34,349 nucleotides of DNA. Origin: a virus. A model generated the notes under the pieces. It saw only the letters and a list, made by a program, of their open reading frames with translations, ran no database searches and had not been told where the DNA came from. The translations under genes were made by a program, and so were the position numbers. Below, one piece after another: positions 14,427 through 23,167 of the stretch (the stretch's first letter is position 1; the number at the start of each line of letters is the position of its first letter). The stretch is taken from IMG/VR virus record IMGVR_UViG_3300034160_000202, positions 1 to 34,349 of that record; one strand, 5' to 3'.

Positions 14427-15452
14427 ATGCGATTAACCCCAGAAATCGAAGCGAAGATTAACAAATACGCCGCCGAGTTGGCGAAATCCAACGGTGCGGT
14501 CAATCCGTCCCGCTTCTTTTCACTGACGCCACCGAAAGAAACCCGGCTGCGTGATGCCCTGCTACAACAGTCGGAATTCTTGCGCCTGGTTAACGTGATG
14601 GACGTCGACCAGACCACCGGCCAGGTTGTCACTACCGGTCAACCGGGTATTTATACCGGCCGTAAGAAAGAGGGCCGCTTTAACCGGGCGTTAGGCAATA
14701 CCGGTAATGATTACGTCCTGCGCGAAACGGATTCCGGCTCTTACCTGCGTTATGACCTGTTGGTTATTTGGGCCAACGCAGGTAGCGAGGATGAGTTTTT
14801 CCAGCGCATCCAGGCATTCAGCAATGAATCTTTTGCACTGGATATGTTGCGCATCGCCTTTAACGGTACGCATGCGGTCGAGGATACCGACCCGGACACC
14901 TACCCGAACGGGGAAGATGTGAACCCAGGTTGGCACCAGATTGTGAAAGACCGTTCATCTGAGCAGATCGTTACCGATGGCATCACCATCGGCGGGCCTG
15001 GTGCAGATTTCATGGGTCTGGATGCGGCGGTCACTGACCTGGTGCATACCAGCATTTTCGAACCTTTCCGCCAAGATCCGCGCCTGGTGGTGCTGGTTTC
15101 CGCCGACCTGATCGGTGCTGACGCCACCACCATGATGAATATGGTTGACCGGCCAACGGAAAAAGTCGCCGCGCAGTTGATTAACCGTCAGATTGCAGGC
15201 CGCATGGCATATACCCCGCCGTTTATGCCGGAAGGCCGTTTGATCGTCACCACGCTGGAAAACCTGCATATCTATACCCAGGCGGGCACCCGTAAACGCC
15301 GCTCGGAATGGAGCGATGACCGCAAGCGCTTTGAGAATAACTATCTGCGCATGGAGGGTTACGCCGTCGAGCATGACTCACTGTATGCGGCTTTTGAAAA
15401 GCTAACCCTGGCAGGCAGTGCCGCCGATCCAGGTACAGGCGGAGGCGAATAA
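14427..15452 (+). CDS. N: Major capsid protein (P2 GpN family)
   Basis: A 341-aa capsid precursor (P2 N is 357 aa). Recognisable pieces are the N-terminal LTPEIEAKINKYAAELAKSN, the FSLTPPKETRLRDALLQQSEFL segment (given in part), VDQTTGQVV, and the C-terminal YLRMEGYAVEHDSLYAAFE. In this family the first 25-30 residues are removed by the GpO-type protease. It follows O by 43 bp, in the O-N-M-L order of P2. Confidence 0.97.
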   Translation: MRLTPEIEAKINKYAAELAKSNGAVNPSRFFSLTPPKETRLRDALLQQSEFLRLVNVMDVDQTTGQVVTTGQPGIYTGRKKEGRFNRALGNTGNDYVLRETDSGSYLRYDLLVIWANAGSEDEFFQRIQAFSNESFALDMLRIAFNGTHAVEDTDPDTYPNGEDVNPGWHQIVKDRSSEQIVTDGITIGGPGADFMGLDAAVTDLVHTSIFEPFRQDPRLVVLVSADLIGADATTMMNMVDRPTEKVAAQLINRQIAGRMAYTPPFMPEGRLIVTTLENLHIYTQAGTRKRRSEWSDDRKRFENNYLRMEGYAVEHDSLYAAFEKLTLAGSAADPGTGGGE

Positions 15453-15454
15453 CA

Positions 15455-16159
15455 ATGGCGATGTCCCCGTGTCAGCGCTACCGCGCACGCATCAAGGCTA
15501 AAAAAACGCTGGATAACCATGAGGCACTCACTGCATCGCCGGTCAGTTTCCATATTCAAAAACTGGAGCTGCAAGAGGATGTGGAGCGCTTGCGCAGCTT
15601 GCCGCTGACGGCCGACCGTATCGATATGAAACGTGACGAACTGTTACCGCGTTGGTTACCGAGCGTCGAAGCCTACCTGGCCGGTGAAAAGCGTTACCAC
15701 AATCCCGCCTTTGTGTACTGCGTGATCTGGCTGCTTGATACGGGGGAAATGGGCAAGGCACTGGATTGGGCGGATATCGCGATTAGCGAGAATCAACCCA
15801 TGCCGGACAACTTCAAAACCATGATGCCCGCCTTTATTGCCGATACCGTTTTAGCCTGGGCCACCGAGCAGGCCGCAGCCGGACACAGCATTGAGCCGTA
15901 TTTTAGCCGGACGTTTAAAAATATTCGGGAAAAATGGCGGCTTCATGAAGAAATCAACGCCAAATGGTTCAAGTTTGCAGGGTTGCTGTTGCTGCGTGAT
16001 GAAAAGGGCCAACCGCGTGCTACCGCCGTGAATGACGTTGCCACCCTGGAAGCCGTCGACATGTTATTGGCCGATGCCGAGAAGTTTGATCGAAACATCG
16101 GCGTTAAGACACACCGCCAAAAGATTGCCGCCCGTATCAAAAGCATCACGGCCGGTTAA
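15455..16159 (+). CDS. M: Terminase small subunit (P2 GpM family)
   Basis: A 234-aa DNA-recognition terminase subunit (P2 M is 247 aa). Family features include SPCQRYRARIKAKK at the N-terminus, LPRWLPSVEAYLAGE and YCVIWLLDTGE in the middle, then the C-terminal AVNDVATLEAVDMLLADAEKFD and VKTHRQKIAARI. It would bind cos and pair with the P-type ATPase. GGAGG nine bases upstream, inside the end of N, supports the start. Confidence 0.95.
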   Translation: MAMSPCQRYRARIKAKKTLDNHEALTASPVSFHIQKLELQEDVERLRSLPLTADRIDMKRDELLPRWLPSVEAYLAGEKRYHNPAFVYCVIWLLDTGEMGKALDWADIAISENQPMPDNFKTMMPAFIADTVLAWATEQAAAGHSIEPYFSRTFKNIREKWRLHEEINAKWFKFAGLLLLRDEKGQPRATAVNDVATLEAVDMLLADAEKFDRNIGVKTHRQKIAARIKSITAG

Positions 16160-16266
16160 CGACTACCGCAAGCCGGGGCGGGCGCGGTGGAGGCTGAAAA
16201 CTCACAAGGTTTTCATGGCCGTGGAAACCGTTAGCCCGTTTCTCTTTTTACCACGAGGTTATGCCG

Positions 16267-16740
16267 ATGAGTGGGCCGAGTTTCAGCATTAGCGGGCGTC
16301 CGATTGATTACCAGGATCAGCCCATTACCAACGGCGTGGCATTTTGGCCCGATTTGAACCTGGCCGAATTCCAGCAGTTGCGCAAGATACCGGCCGACTT
16401 GCCCGCAAAAACCGCAGGTATCGCCGTGCTGACGGCCATCGCCGAAGTGAACCATACGTGCAAAGACGTGGTGACTTACTGGACAGCAAAGCGACATGCA
16501 CAGGCCGCCGATGTCCCAGGCGCAAAAATGGACGATGAAAACCAGCTTACGGCGCAATACAAAACGGCTGTTTATGCCAGGGCAAAAGCCGACTTGATGG
16601 GCGAGCTTGCCACTATTGGGCGGCGTGACTCGCACCCAGGGCAGGAAAGCAATGAGAGCCGCACCAGTCTTCTGGCCGAGGCGGCCATCGTGATCCGCAA
16701 CATGCTGCAACTGCCGCGCGTTGGGGTGCATCTGATATGA
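16267..16740 (+). CDS. L: Head completion/stabilisation protein (P2 GpL family)
   Basis: A 157-aa protein that caps the filled head (P2 L is 169 aa). The C-terminal RTSLLAEAAIVIRNMLQLPRVGVHLI stretch and the central helical region fit the family. GAGG at 16255-16258 is eight bases from the ATG at 16267, preferred over the ATG at 16261, where spacing would be only two. Its stop overlaps the next gene as ATGA. P2 would have lysis genes after L; here the tail completion gene follows directly. Confidence 0.88.
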   Translation: MSGPSFSISGRPIDYQDQPITNGVAFWPDLNLAEFQQLRKIPADLPAKTAGIAVLTAIAEVNHTCKDVVTYWTAKRHAQAADVPGAKMDDENQLTAQYKTAVYARAKADLMGELATIGRRDSHPGQESNESRTSLLAEAAIVIRNMLQLPRVGVHLI

Positions 16741-17237
16741 ACGAACTCGAAAGCCTGACCGCATTTATCACCCAAAATTTACCGCCGCGCGCCATGTATA
16801 TGTTTCAGAGCACCATGGAGGATTGCGAAATCCTGCGCAGCGCCAAGGCGCTGGGGCTGGGGCAAAAACGGATCGGCATCATGCGCTATAGCGCGACGTT
16901 GTCCTGGGATCGCTTCCCCTACCGCGAATGTTCGCCAGGGTTGGTTTATGCCCTGGTACTGGCCTGGTTAGCGGAGCATGCCAATGCGTTACACCAGGAA
17001 TTAGAGCTGCCTGACCCGACCGTGGATCCTGAATTTGACGATGAGGGTGCATGTCTCTTGCACGTCGTGGTCACCGTTGCCGACGCCATCATCATGAAGC
17101 CCAGTGAAACCGGCCCGATACCGTCCCAGGGGCAACGCTGGGAGCTGGTCTACCCAGAAACCTGGACGGCAACGCAGGGTTCTCTGTACGCCGCCTCTGA
17201 AAGCGGCGCACCGCTGGGCGGTGAGCGTGAAGATTGA
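16737..17237 (+). CDS. Tail completion protein R family
   Basis: A 166-aa protein of the P2 GpR family, needed to complete the tail end that joins the head. The region RIGIMRYSATLSWDRFPY followed by LVYALVLAWL and the central VVTVADAIIMKPSETGP match the family pattern. It starts in an ATGA overlap with L and its 3' end overlaps the next (S-like) gene in another frame. Confidence 0.85.
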   Translation: MNELESLTAFITQNLPPRAMYMFQSTMEDCEILRSAKALGLGQKRIGIMRYSATLSWDRFPYRECSPGLVYALVLAWLAEHANALHQELELPDPTVDPEFDDEGACLLHVVVTVADAIIMKPSETGPIPSQGQRWELVYPETWTATQGSLYAASESGAPLGGERED

Positions 17238-17931
17238 CGGTGGTCTGGATAAACGCCAGGTAACGCAACTGCGCACCGCGCTGGCAGCGGCTGATCTGAA
17301 GCCAAAGCAACGGCAACGCCTATTGTGGCGCATTGCCAAACTGGGGGTGATTGTCGCGGCCAAGCGCCATCAGCGCAATCAGGTGACGCCAGACGGCCAG
17401 CCCTGGCCGACGCGAAAGCGCGGTAAGGGCAAGATGCTGCGCCAGTTGCCCAAATTGCTGCATGTGCGGGATATGCCCGAAATCGACGCCGTCAGGATTT
17501 ACCTGAAAGGCGGTAACTACCGCAACAGCACCGGGCCGGTTTCAGCCGGGCTTATTGGGGCGGTTCACCAGGGGGGGGCATCGTTCCCCGTGCGTGCCGA
17601 CAGCATGCCGCGCCCTGACCAACGGGGAAAGCCCGTCCTGGTAAGCCAGGCCAAAAGATTACGGGCGCTCGGGTACAAGGTTTTCCGGGGTAAGCGATGG
17701 GTCAAGGCCACCTCCCGCGAAATCATGGAAAAGATGAGCATGGCGCAGGCGGGGTTACTGATTAAGAAACTCCGAGGAAAAGCGACAAAAAGCACCTGGA
17801 CAATTGACATTCCCGCCCGTGTTTTCCTGGGCGTGAGCGATAGCGAATTTAACCATATTCTTGCGCGCCAACTGCAAGCCATCGGCTTTGGCTGGAATGT
17901 AAAAGCGCAAGATATCAAGGGGAAACAGTAA
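17221..17931 (+). CDS. Tail completion protein S family (phage virion morphogenesis)
   Basis: About 236 aa from a GTG at 17221 (or 17227); the frame is open further upstream inside R, but only this part looks coding. The N-terminal half is basic and helical (LRTALAAADLKPKQRQRLLWRI) and the protein contains QVTPDGQPWPTRKRGKGKML, the DGxxWP pattern shared by GpS and Mu gpG-type morphogenesis proteins, which complete the tail tube end. It is longer than P2 S (150 aa), resembling the HP1-branch version. It overlaps R by 17 bp and is followed at once by the sheath gene. Confidence 0.8.
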   Translation: MSVKIDGGLDKRQVTQLRTALAAADLKPKQRQRLLWRIAKLGVIVAAKRHQRNQVTPDGQPWPTRKRGKGKMLRQLPKLLHVRDMPEIDAVRIYLKGGNYRNSTGPVSAGLIGAVHQGGASFPVRADSMPRPDQRGKPVLVSQAKRLRALGYKVFRGKRWVKATSREIMEKMSMAQAGLLIKKLRGKATKSTWTIDIPARVFLGVSDSEFNHILARQLQAIGFGWNVKAQDIKGKQ

Positions 17932-19083
17932 ATGACATGGCCCAACGTAACGATTAACCAGCTCAACCAGCGCCAGGGCAAAATCAACGAGATTGAGCGC
18001 ACGGTGTTATTTATCGGCCACGCGCATGAAGCGTCGGCGACGCTCGGCGATCTGATCATGCTTAATTCGCAATCAGACATTGACGGCGAATTGGCCGAGG
18101 CCAGCGATCTGTTGCGCGAAAACCTCCGCGCGGCACAGGTGAACGGCGGTCAGAATTGGCAAGCTTACGCCATCATTGTGCCCGCAACCGCCGACGTATC
18201 GACCAAACTCGACGCTATCCGTAACGCTCAGCCGATGATTTCCGTTGAAGGTGTGGTGAGCATTGGCAATCTCAGCATGGATATCACCACCTCAGAAATC
18301 GGTATTTTCAACGCACTACGTGAAGAACTGGTCAGCAAGCTGGGTCGTTGGGTGTGGTTTATGCTCGCGGTACCTGGCCCGCTCGATGGCGACAAGCCAG
18401 TCTCCTGGGCGCAATACCTTGAAAGGCTGTCACAGGTGACCAAGGGCAAGGCGGCCCATGCCGTACAACTGGTGCCCTCACTGTGGGGCAACGAGCTCGG
18501 TGTGTTGGCTGGCCGTTTGTGTCATCGCAGCGTCACCATTGCCGACAGTCCGGCCAGGGTAAAAACCGGTTCGTTGTTGGGGCTAGCCCCTGATCTGCCG
18601 GTTGATAGCGGTGGGATTGAATTGAATCTGGCCCACCTGCGCGCCCTGCATGACCTGCGTTATTCCGTGCCGATGTGGTACGCCGACTATGAAGGCATGT
18701 ACTGGTCAGACGGTGTCACGCTGGACGTTAAAGGCGGAGATTACCCGGTTATCGAATACCTGCGCATTGTCGATAAAGCCGCACGGCGAGTACGGATCCA
18801 GGCGATTGCCAAAATCGGCGATCGTGCCCTCAACAGTACGCCGAGCAGCATTGCAGCCCATAAAACCTATTTCAGCCGCACCCTGCGCGACATGTCACGC
18901 AGTGCGCAAATCAATGGCGTCACCTTCCCTGGCGAAGTGAAACCACCCCGCGAAGGCGATGTGGAAATCATTTGGACTGACGCCGACACCGTGAGCGTGT
19001 ATCTCATCGTTCGCCCCTACGAAAGCCCGAAATCTATCACCGTCAGCATCATGCTTGACACGTCATTGGAGGCGCAATCATGA
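17932..19083 (+). CDS. Tail sheath protein (DUF2586 type, HP1-like)
   Basis: A 383-aa protein of the DUF2586 type, which occupies the tail sheath position in HP1-like phages in place of P2 FI. Features: N-terminal WPNVTINQLNQRQG, LNLAHLRALHDLRYSVPMWY in the middle (given in part), and a C-terminal DADTVSVYLIVRPYESPKSI segment with the mixed beta structure of sheath subunits. It would form the contractile outer tail layer around the tube. The stop overlaps the tube start (ATGA), supporting paired synthesis. Confidence 0.88.
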   Translation: MTWPNVTINQLNQRQGKINEIERTVLFIGHAHEASATLGDLIMLNSQSDIDGELAEASDLLRENLRAAQVNGGQNWQAYAIIVPATADVSTKLDAIRNAQPMISVEGVVSIGNLSMDITTSEIGIFNALREELVSKLGRWVWFMLAVPGPLDGDKPVSWAQYLERLSQVTKGKAAHAVQLVPSLWGNELGVLAGRLCHRSVTIADSPARVKTGSLLGLAPDLPVDSGGIELNLAHLRALHDLRYSVPMWYADYEGMYWSDGVTLDVKGGDYPVIEYLRIVDKAARRVRIQAIAKIGDRALNSTPSSIAAHKTYFSRTLRDMSRSAQINGVTFPGEVKPPREGDVEIIWTDADTVSVYLIVRPYESPKSITVSIMLDTSLEAQS

Positions 19084-19535
19084 CTTCACGTATTGGAGGC
19101 ATGGATTTTGACATCACCCTGGGCACCGAACTTATCCACGTGAAAACCATCACGCTAGACGTGACGGACAACACCGCCGCCGCGCAAACGCGCGGGGTAC
19201 CTGACGGCCATGTTTCGGGCGATGTTGCAGGTGAAGGTGAAATGGAACTGGACACCAAGAACTTTAAGAAAATTGGCGCGGTCGCCCGTACGGCCGGGAG
19301 TTATCGGGGAATGCCGATCACGGACATTCTTTGGTATGCCAACACCGGGGATGAAGAGTTAAAGGTGGAAGCGTTCGGCTGCAAGCTGATTGTGACCAGC
19401 CCGCTCTCGTTTGACCCGAAAGGCGGGGAAACTGCCAGCCACAAGGTGAAATACCTGGTCACGAGCCCCGATTTTGTTCACATCGACGGCGTGCCGATCC
19501 TGTCGGAAAACGACGTTCGCGACTTGATCGGGTGA
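19080..19535 (+). CDS. Tail tube protein (DUF2597)
   Basis: A 151-aa protein of the DUF2597 type: SRIGGMDFDITLGTELIHVK at the N-terminus, TRGVPDGHVSGDVAGEGEME, GSYRGMPITDILWYANTGDE. It is the small beta-rich subunit expected to build the inner tail tube. Its place straight after the sheath gene, with a 4-bp overlap, matches the FI-FII order of P2 and the HP1 order. Confidence 0.9.
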   Translation: MTSRIGGMDFDITLGTELIHVKTITLDVTDNTAAAQTRGVPDGHVSGDVAGEGEMELDTKNFKKIGAVARTAGSYRGMPITDILWYANTGDEELKVEAFGCKLIVTSPLSFDPKGGETASHKVKYLVTSPDFVHIDGVPILSENDVRDLIG

Positions 19536-19538
19536 CCT

Positions 19539-19832
19539 ATGCCGAATGGTGAAAGTACGATTTTCAAGTTGGTGGTTATTGGCGGTCTGATTGGCTTTGC
19601 CAGGGTATTGCTGGATGAGCCCAAGCTGACCGCGCGGATCGTCGTCGGGCGTGTCTTGCTGGGTTCGGCAGTGTCTATGGTCGCCGGTTTACTGCTTATC
19701 AGTTACCCGGATTTGGGGGAAATCGCCCTGATCGGGGCGGCGTCGGCACTGGGGATCGCCGGGCACACCGTGGTGGAATCACTGGTTAAACGGTACTTTC
19801 CCGCAAAAGTTAAAAAGGAAGATAAATCATGA
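19539..19832 (+). CDS. Holin (HP1-type)
   Basis: A 97-aa membrane protein with three hydrophobic segments (about residues 7-26, 36-57 and 61-80) and a short basic tail (KRYFPAKVKKEDK). This matches small phage holins that form lethal membrane lesions and release the endolysin. It starts three bases after the tube gene, and its stop overlaps the endolysin start, giving a lysis cassette inside the tail operon as in HP1. Confidence 0.88.
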   Translation: MPNGESTIFKLVVIGGLIGFARVLLDEPKLTARIVVGRVLLGSAVSMVAGLLLISYPDLGEIALIGAASALGIAGHTVVESLVKRYFPAKVKKEDKS

Positions 19833-20167
19833 AATTAAGCGAAAAGCAGCACGTTTTTACCCAGATGGTCGGTCAGTTGATCTTCTACGCCAGTGATCAT
19901 GGTCTACGCCTGACCTTTGGCGAAGCCTACCGCACGCCCGCACAAGCGGCATTGAATGCCAAAAGTGGGACCGGTATCAGCAACAGCCTGCACACGCAGC
20001 GCCTGGCCGTGGATTTCAACCTGTTTATTAACGGGGTGTATCAGACTGACAGCGCCACATATACGCCTCTGGGCGAGTATTGGGAGTCTATCGGTGGCAG
20101 TTGGGGCGGGCGATTTAAAAGAGCCGATGGCAACCATTTCAGCCTTGAGCATCACGGGGTTCGATAA
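19829..20167 (+). CDS. Endolysin, M15-type L-alanyl-D-glutamate peptidase
   Basis: A 112-aa zinc peptidase cutting the peptide part of peptidoglycan. The set SLHTQRLAVDFN (H55, D62) and DGNHF (D100, H103) fits zinc ligands H55, D62, H103 with catalytic D100, as in the T5 endolysin. No signal peptide or wall-binding domain is present, so export depends on the holin. The start is an ATGA overlap with the holin. Confidence 0.92.
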   Translation: MKLSEKQHVFTQMVGQLIFYASDHGLRLTFGEAYRTPAQAALNAKSGTGISNSLHTQRLAVDFNLFINGVYQTDSATYTPLGEYWESIGGSWGGRFKRADGNHFSLEHHGVR

Positions 20168-20542
20168 ATGAAGGTGCTTGCGGTGGGGTTCTGCATTGGG
20201 GTCGCGGTCGGCATCGGGTTTATCACCGTGACCAATACATCGACCGCCAGCCGTGAGGCTGACTTTCGCGATGAGTTGCGTGGTCTGATCCAGGGGGTTT
20301 CTTCTGAATCGGCCAGGGTACTGGACGACAAATTACAGGACATTCGCAGCAATGAGATCCACACGGAGCGCCTTATTCACACTGAAATCATCAAGCCGGT
20401 TTTTACTCACATTTGCGCTACTGATGAGTATGTGCGGCTGTTCAACGACAGTGTTGAGCGGGACGAGCGAACCCTATCAGGAAAGCCTGCTGACGACGTG
20501 CCCGGAAAAGCTGCCACATCTGGCGGGAAAAACGGGAAATGA
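20168..20542 (+). CDS. i-spanin (Rz-like, DUF2570-type)
   Basis: A 124-aa protein with an N-terminal membrane segment (about 4-22) and a helical periplasmic part (about 30-75) rich in charged residues, typical of inner-membrane spanins. It would pair with the overlapping Rz1-like lipoprotein to fuse inner and outer membranes at the end of lysis. It begins directly after the endolysin stop. Two periplasmic cysteines are not visible; one (HICATDEY) could form a disulphide between copies. Confidence 0.82.
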   Translation: MKVLAVGFCIGVAVGIGFITVTNTSTASREADFRDELRGLIQGVSSESARVLDDKLQDIRSNEIHTERLIHTEIIKPVFTHICATDEYVRLFNDSVERDERTLSGKPADDVPGKAATSGGKNGK

Positions 20543-20660
20543 TTTCGACCTGGTCTTGAAGCAATACAAAGGGCTGTATGTGCCCTGCGCAGCCAGGCAT
20601 AACCAGCTAGTGACTGAAATTCAACAGAGAAAGGACATAAACCATGAGCAAAGAAAATAG
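20352..20660 (+). CDS. o-spanin (Rz1-like lipoprotein), overlapping in another frame
   Basis: A 102-aa product read in a different frame and starting inside the i-spanin gene. It has an N-terminal signal (basic R2, R5, K12, then FLLTFALLMSM) and a cysteine near residue 30 (MCGCST), matching a lipoprotein signal though the lipobox is not the classical one. The embedded overlap is the lambda Rz/Rz1 pattern. It runs 118 bp past the i-spanin stop and overlaps the start of the tail-assembly gene. Confidence 0.78.
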   Translation: MRSTRSALFTLKSSSRFLLTFALLMSMCGCSTTVLSGTSEPYQESLLTTCPEKLPHLAGKTGNDFDLVLKQYKGLYVPCAARHNQLVTEIQQRKDINHEQRK

Positions 20661-20919
20661 CAGCATCATCACCATGACGATCGCCGGTACTGATGTGAAG
20701 TTTGCCCCAACGATGCAGGCTTATAACAAATTTCTGAATGAGTCGGCACGGGATGAGGATGTGATGGGGGCCATGTCCACTTACCTGAAACGCATTGTTG
20801 TACCGGAAGCCCGCGACGCGCTGGCGTCGTTACTGTTGCGCCCAGGTATCAGCATGCAGGTGGCAAAGAAAATTAACGAGATTTTCGCGCCGACGGTTGA
20901 GATTGAAGTAAAGGCGTAG
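20644..20919 (+). CDS. Tail assembly chaperone
   Basis: A 91-aa protein placed between the lysis cassette and the tape measure, where contractile-tail phages encode the chaperone that wraps the tape measure before tube assembly. Features: ITMTIAGTDVKFAPTMQAYN at the N-terminus and a helical C-terminal half (SMQVAKKINEIF). The -1 frame is open from 20907 into the next ORF, so some product may be made as a longer frameshifted form, as in lambda G/GT and P2 E/E'. Confidence 0.82.
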   Translation: MSKENSSIITMTIAGTDVKFAPTMQAYNKFLNESARDEDVMGAMSTYLKRIVVPEARDALASLLLRPGISMQVAKKINEIFAPTVEIEVKA

Positions 20920-20960
20920 GCCAGTTAGTCGACCATATCCGGGCCAGTAGTTATGAGCAA

Positions 20961-21140
20961 ATGGTGACGCTACGGCGGCACTATTTGCCCTCACCGTCCG
21001 ACGAGGGCGATGAGGCCGAACGGGGCAATAGCATCATGAACCTGGCCCGTGCGCTCTGGCTGGCCGAGTATTTTCACGAAAGCAGCATTAACAGCATCGC
21101 GGCGGGCATCACCTTTGCCTTTAGCGGTACCAGGACATAG
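20961..21140 (+). CDS. DUF6890-like small tail protein, or frameshifted tail-chaperone extension
   Basis: A 59-aa frame beginning at the ATG at 20961 (MVTLRRHYLPSPSDEGDEAE), with NLARALWLAEYFHES and an AAGITFAFSGT ending, a pattern I associate with the DUF6890 proteins found here in HP1-like phages. The ATG has no ribosome site, while the same frame is open and protein-like back to 20907. It may therefore be reached by a -1 shift near the end of the chaperone gene. It is too short to be listed by simple ORF finding. Confidence 0.6.
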   Translation: MVTLRRHYLPSPSDEGDEAERGNSIMNLARALWLAEYFHESSINSIAAGITFAFSGTRT

Positions 21141-21145
21141 CCCCC

Positions 21146-23167
21146 ATGAAAGAATTGGCTTTTCTGCTGAGTTTGAAAAACAACCTGAGCGCCCCGCTCG
21201 GCAAGGCGCAGCGTTCCGTTGAGACGTTTGCCAAAAAATCAGCCAGTGCTTTTAAACAGGTGGGGATCGGTGCTGCCGGTTTATGGGGAGTCGTGCAAGG
21301 GGTTAAGGGATTATTGGGCCCTGCCGCTCAAGTCCAATCGGCATTGGATGAACTGTCTACCCGCAATGTGAGCCCCGATGCCCTGGATAAAATGTATCAA
21401 TCCGCACAGCGGTTCAGTACCGCTTACGGTAAATCGGCCGCTGAATTTATTGCATCCGGCACCCTTATTAAAAGCTCACTTGCTGGGCTGACAGACCGTG
21501 ACTTGCCGCGTACAGCACTGGCCGTCAACACGTTGGCGGTGGCGACAAAATCCAGCGCCCAGCAGGCTGCAAACTATATCAATGATATGGCGAGTCACTA
21601 CCGTTCGACGGTCAACGCGATGGGCAATGTCCCGTTTGCTGAAATGATGGCGTCAAAAGCGGCTTATATGGCGCAAAGTTTTGGCACCAGTATTGATGAC
21701 ATACGCGCGCTGATGCAGGCGAGCAAGGGGACAGGAAGCCAGTACGGGATCGGCATGGATGAACAGTTATCAGTCATGGGGTTGTTGAAGCAATCCAGCG
21801 GCTCGGCCGCAGGCGGCATTTATGACAATTTCCTAAAAAATGCGGTCCAGGGAGGCAAACAACTGGGGATGAGCTTCACCGATGCCCAGGGGAAAATGCT
21901 GCAATTCCCGGATATTTTGCAAAAACTACAGGCCAAATTTGGCGACACCATTGAGGGAAATATCCAGGCGCAAGCCGTTCTCAATAAAGCCTTTGGTAAA
22001 GGGGCCCAAGCACTCACCGCCGCCTGGGGACAGGCTGACCGATTACGCAAGCATATGCGCGATATGGGGAACACCCAGGGGTTAGACCGGGCCACCGAGA
22101 TGGCCGCCAAAATGGCGGATATGTGGGAGCGGGTAGACAAGGTGTGGGAGCGTATTCGCGTTTCAGTGGGTATGCGGTTAATCCCGGCGATCAGCCCCCT
22201 GGCTAATTTTGCCATCAATGCCGGTACCCAGTTTGCCAAATGGTTGGACATGTTCCCGAATATAGCCCGTTGGATAGGCTATATCGCCCTCAGTACCCTG
22301 GCGCTCGGCGCGGCCGGTGCGACCGCCAATATCGTGATGGGGGTATCGAAGTTCATCTGGATGGGGTTAGCGGGGATTTGGTCGGTTGCGGCCGTCGCCG
22401 GTCGCGCCTTGCTGTGGGTTATCAACGTGAAGGCCAGAGCGATGCAGATCGCCACCCTGATCACCGTGGCCTATAACGGGGTTATGCGGTTACTGCGCGT
22501 TACCTTGCTGGTCGGCGCTATTGCTATGCGCAGCATGGGAATTGCGACGCTATTTGCCGGTACCGGCATGCAATTGTTGATGAGTCCAATCACCTTAATC
22601 ATTGCCGCCGTGGCGGTACTGGCCGCAGGCGTCTGGTATGCCGTGACGCATTGGGATTCACTCAAAGCGGCTTTGCTGGATAGCGCTGCATTTCAGTGGG
22701 TCATGGGCGTGGCTACCCAGGTCGGTGAACGGTTCGCCGGGGTCTGGGCCTCCATCAAATTGGGATGGGAAATGGTGGTGCAATTCTTCACCGGTTTGTC
22801 ACCCGTAAAAGCCTTCACTGGCTTTGTCGATACCATTGGCAACGTCTTCAGCGGGCTATGGGATAGCTTGATCCAGTCCTTTGGTGCGACCTACAACTGG
22901 ATCGTCAGCAAACTGAACAACATCCCCGGCGTCAATATCGACCTGAAACCTATTGGTGATGCGGCTCCGAACGTGGCGACACTGCCAAGCCCGGCCGGGC
23001 TGAATGCGCCGCAGATAGAGCGCGGGGGTATTGGTAAAACCCTGTCGAACGGCGGTAACAGCAAAGTGACCGACAACAGCCGCAAGATCGGTCAGGTCAA
23101 CATCTACCCGCAAAACGGGGAAACGTTCGATTCACTGATGGAATCCAGGGAGCTGGCCGCAGGATGA
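21146..23167 (+). CDS. Tape measure protein
   Basis: A 673-aa tail length-measuring protein. The N-terminal third is helical and charged (SLKNNLSAPLGKAQRSVETFAK), a TMP repeat-like middle contains GTGSQYGIGMDEQLSVMGLLKQS, and residues about 370-500 hold several hydrophobic segments (WIGYIALSTLALGAAGATAN; TLITVAYNGVMRLLRV; ITLIIAAVAVLAAGVWYAVT), typical of tape measures that insert into the cell membrane during DNA entry. A 673-residue tape measure predicts a moderate tail length. Confidence 0.93.
   Translation: MKELAFLLSLKNNLSAPLGKAQRSVETFAKKSASAFKQVGIGAAGLWGVVQGVKGLLGPAAQVQSALDELSTRNVSPDALDKMYQSAQRFSTAYGKSAAEFIASGTLIKSSLAGLTDRDLPRTALAVNTLAVATKSSAQQAANYINDMASHYRSTVNAMGNVPFAEMMASKAAYMAQSFGTSIDDIRALMQASKGTGSQYGIGMDEQLSVMGLLKQSSGSAAGGIYDNFLKNAVQGGKQLGMSFTDAQGKMLQFPDILQKLQAKFGDTIEGNIQAQAVLNKAFGKGAQALTAAWGQADRLRKHMRDMGNTQGLDRATEMAAKMADMWERVDKVWERIRVSVGMRLIPAISPLANFAINAGTQFAKWLDMFPNIARWIGYIALSTLALGAAGATANIVMGVSKFIWMGLAGIWSVAAVAGRALLWVINVKARAMQIATLITVAYNGVMRLLRVTLLVGAIAMRSMGIATLFAGTGMQLLMSPITLIIAAVAVLAAGVWYAVTHWDSLKAALLDSAAFQWVMGVATQVGERFAGVWASIKLGWEMVVQFFTGLSPVKAFTGFVDTIGNVFSGLWDSLIQSFGATYNWIVSKLNNIPGVNIDLKPIGDAAPNVATLPSPAGLNAPQIERGGIGKTLSNGGNSKVTDNSRKIGQVNIYPQNGETFDSLMESRELAAG

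Noticed and set aside
17104-17220. N-terminal extension of the S-like protein
   Set aside because: Open frame only because it lies over the R gene in another frame; the family-like sequence begins at about 17221.
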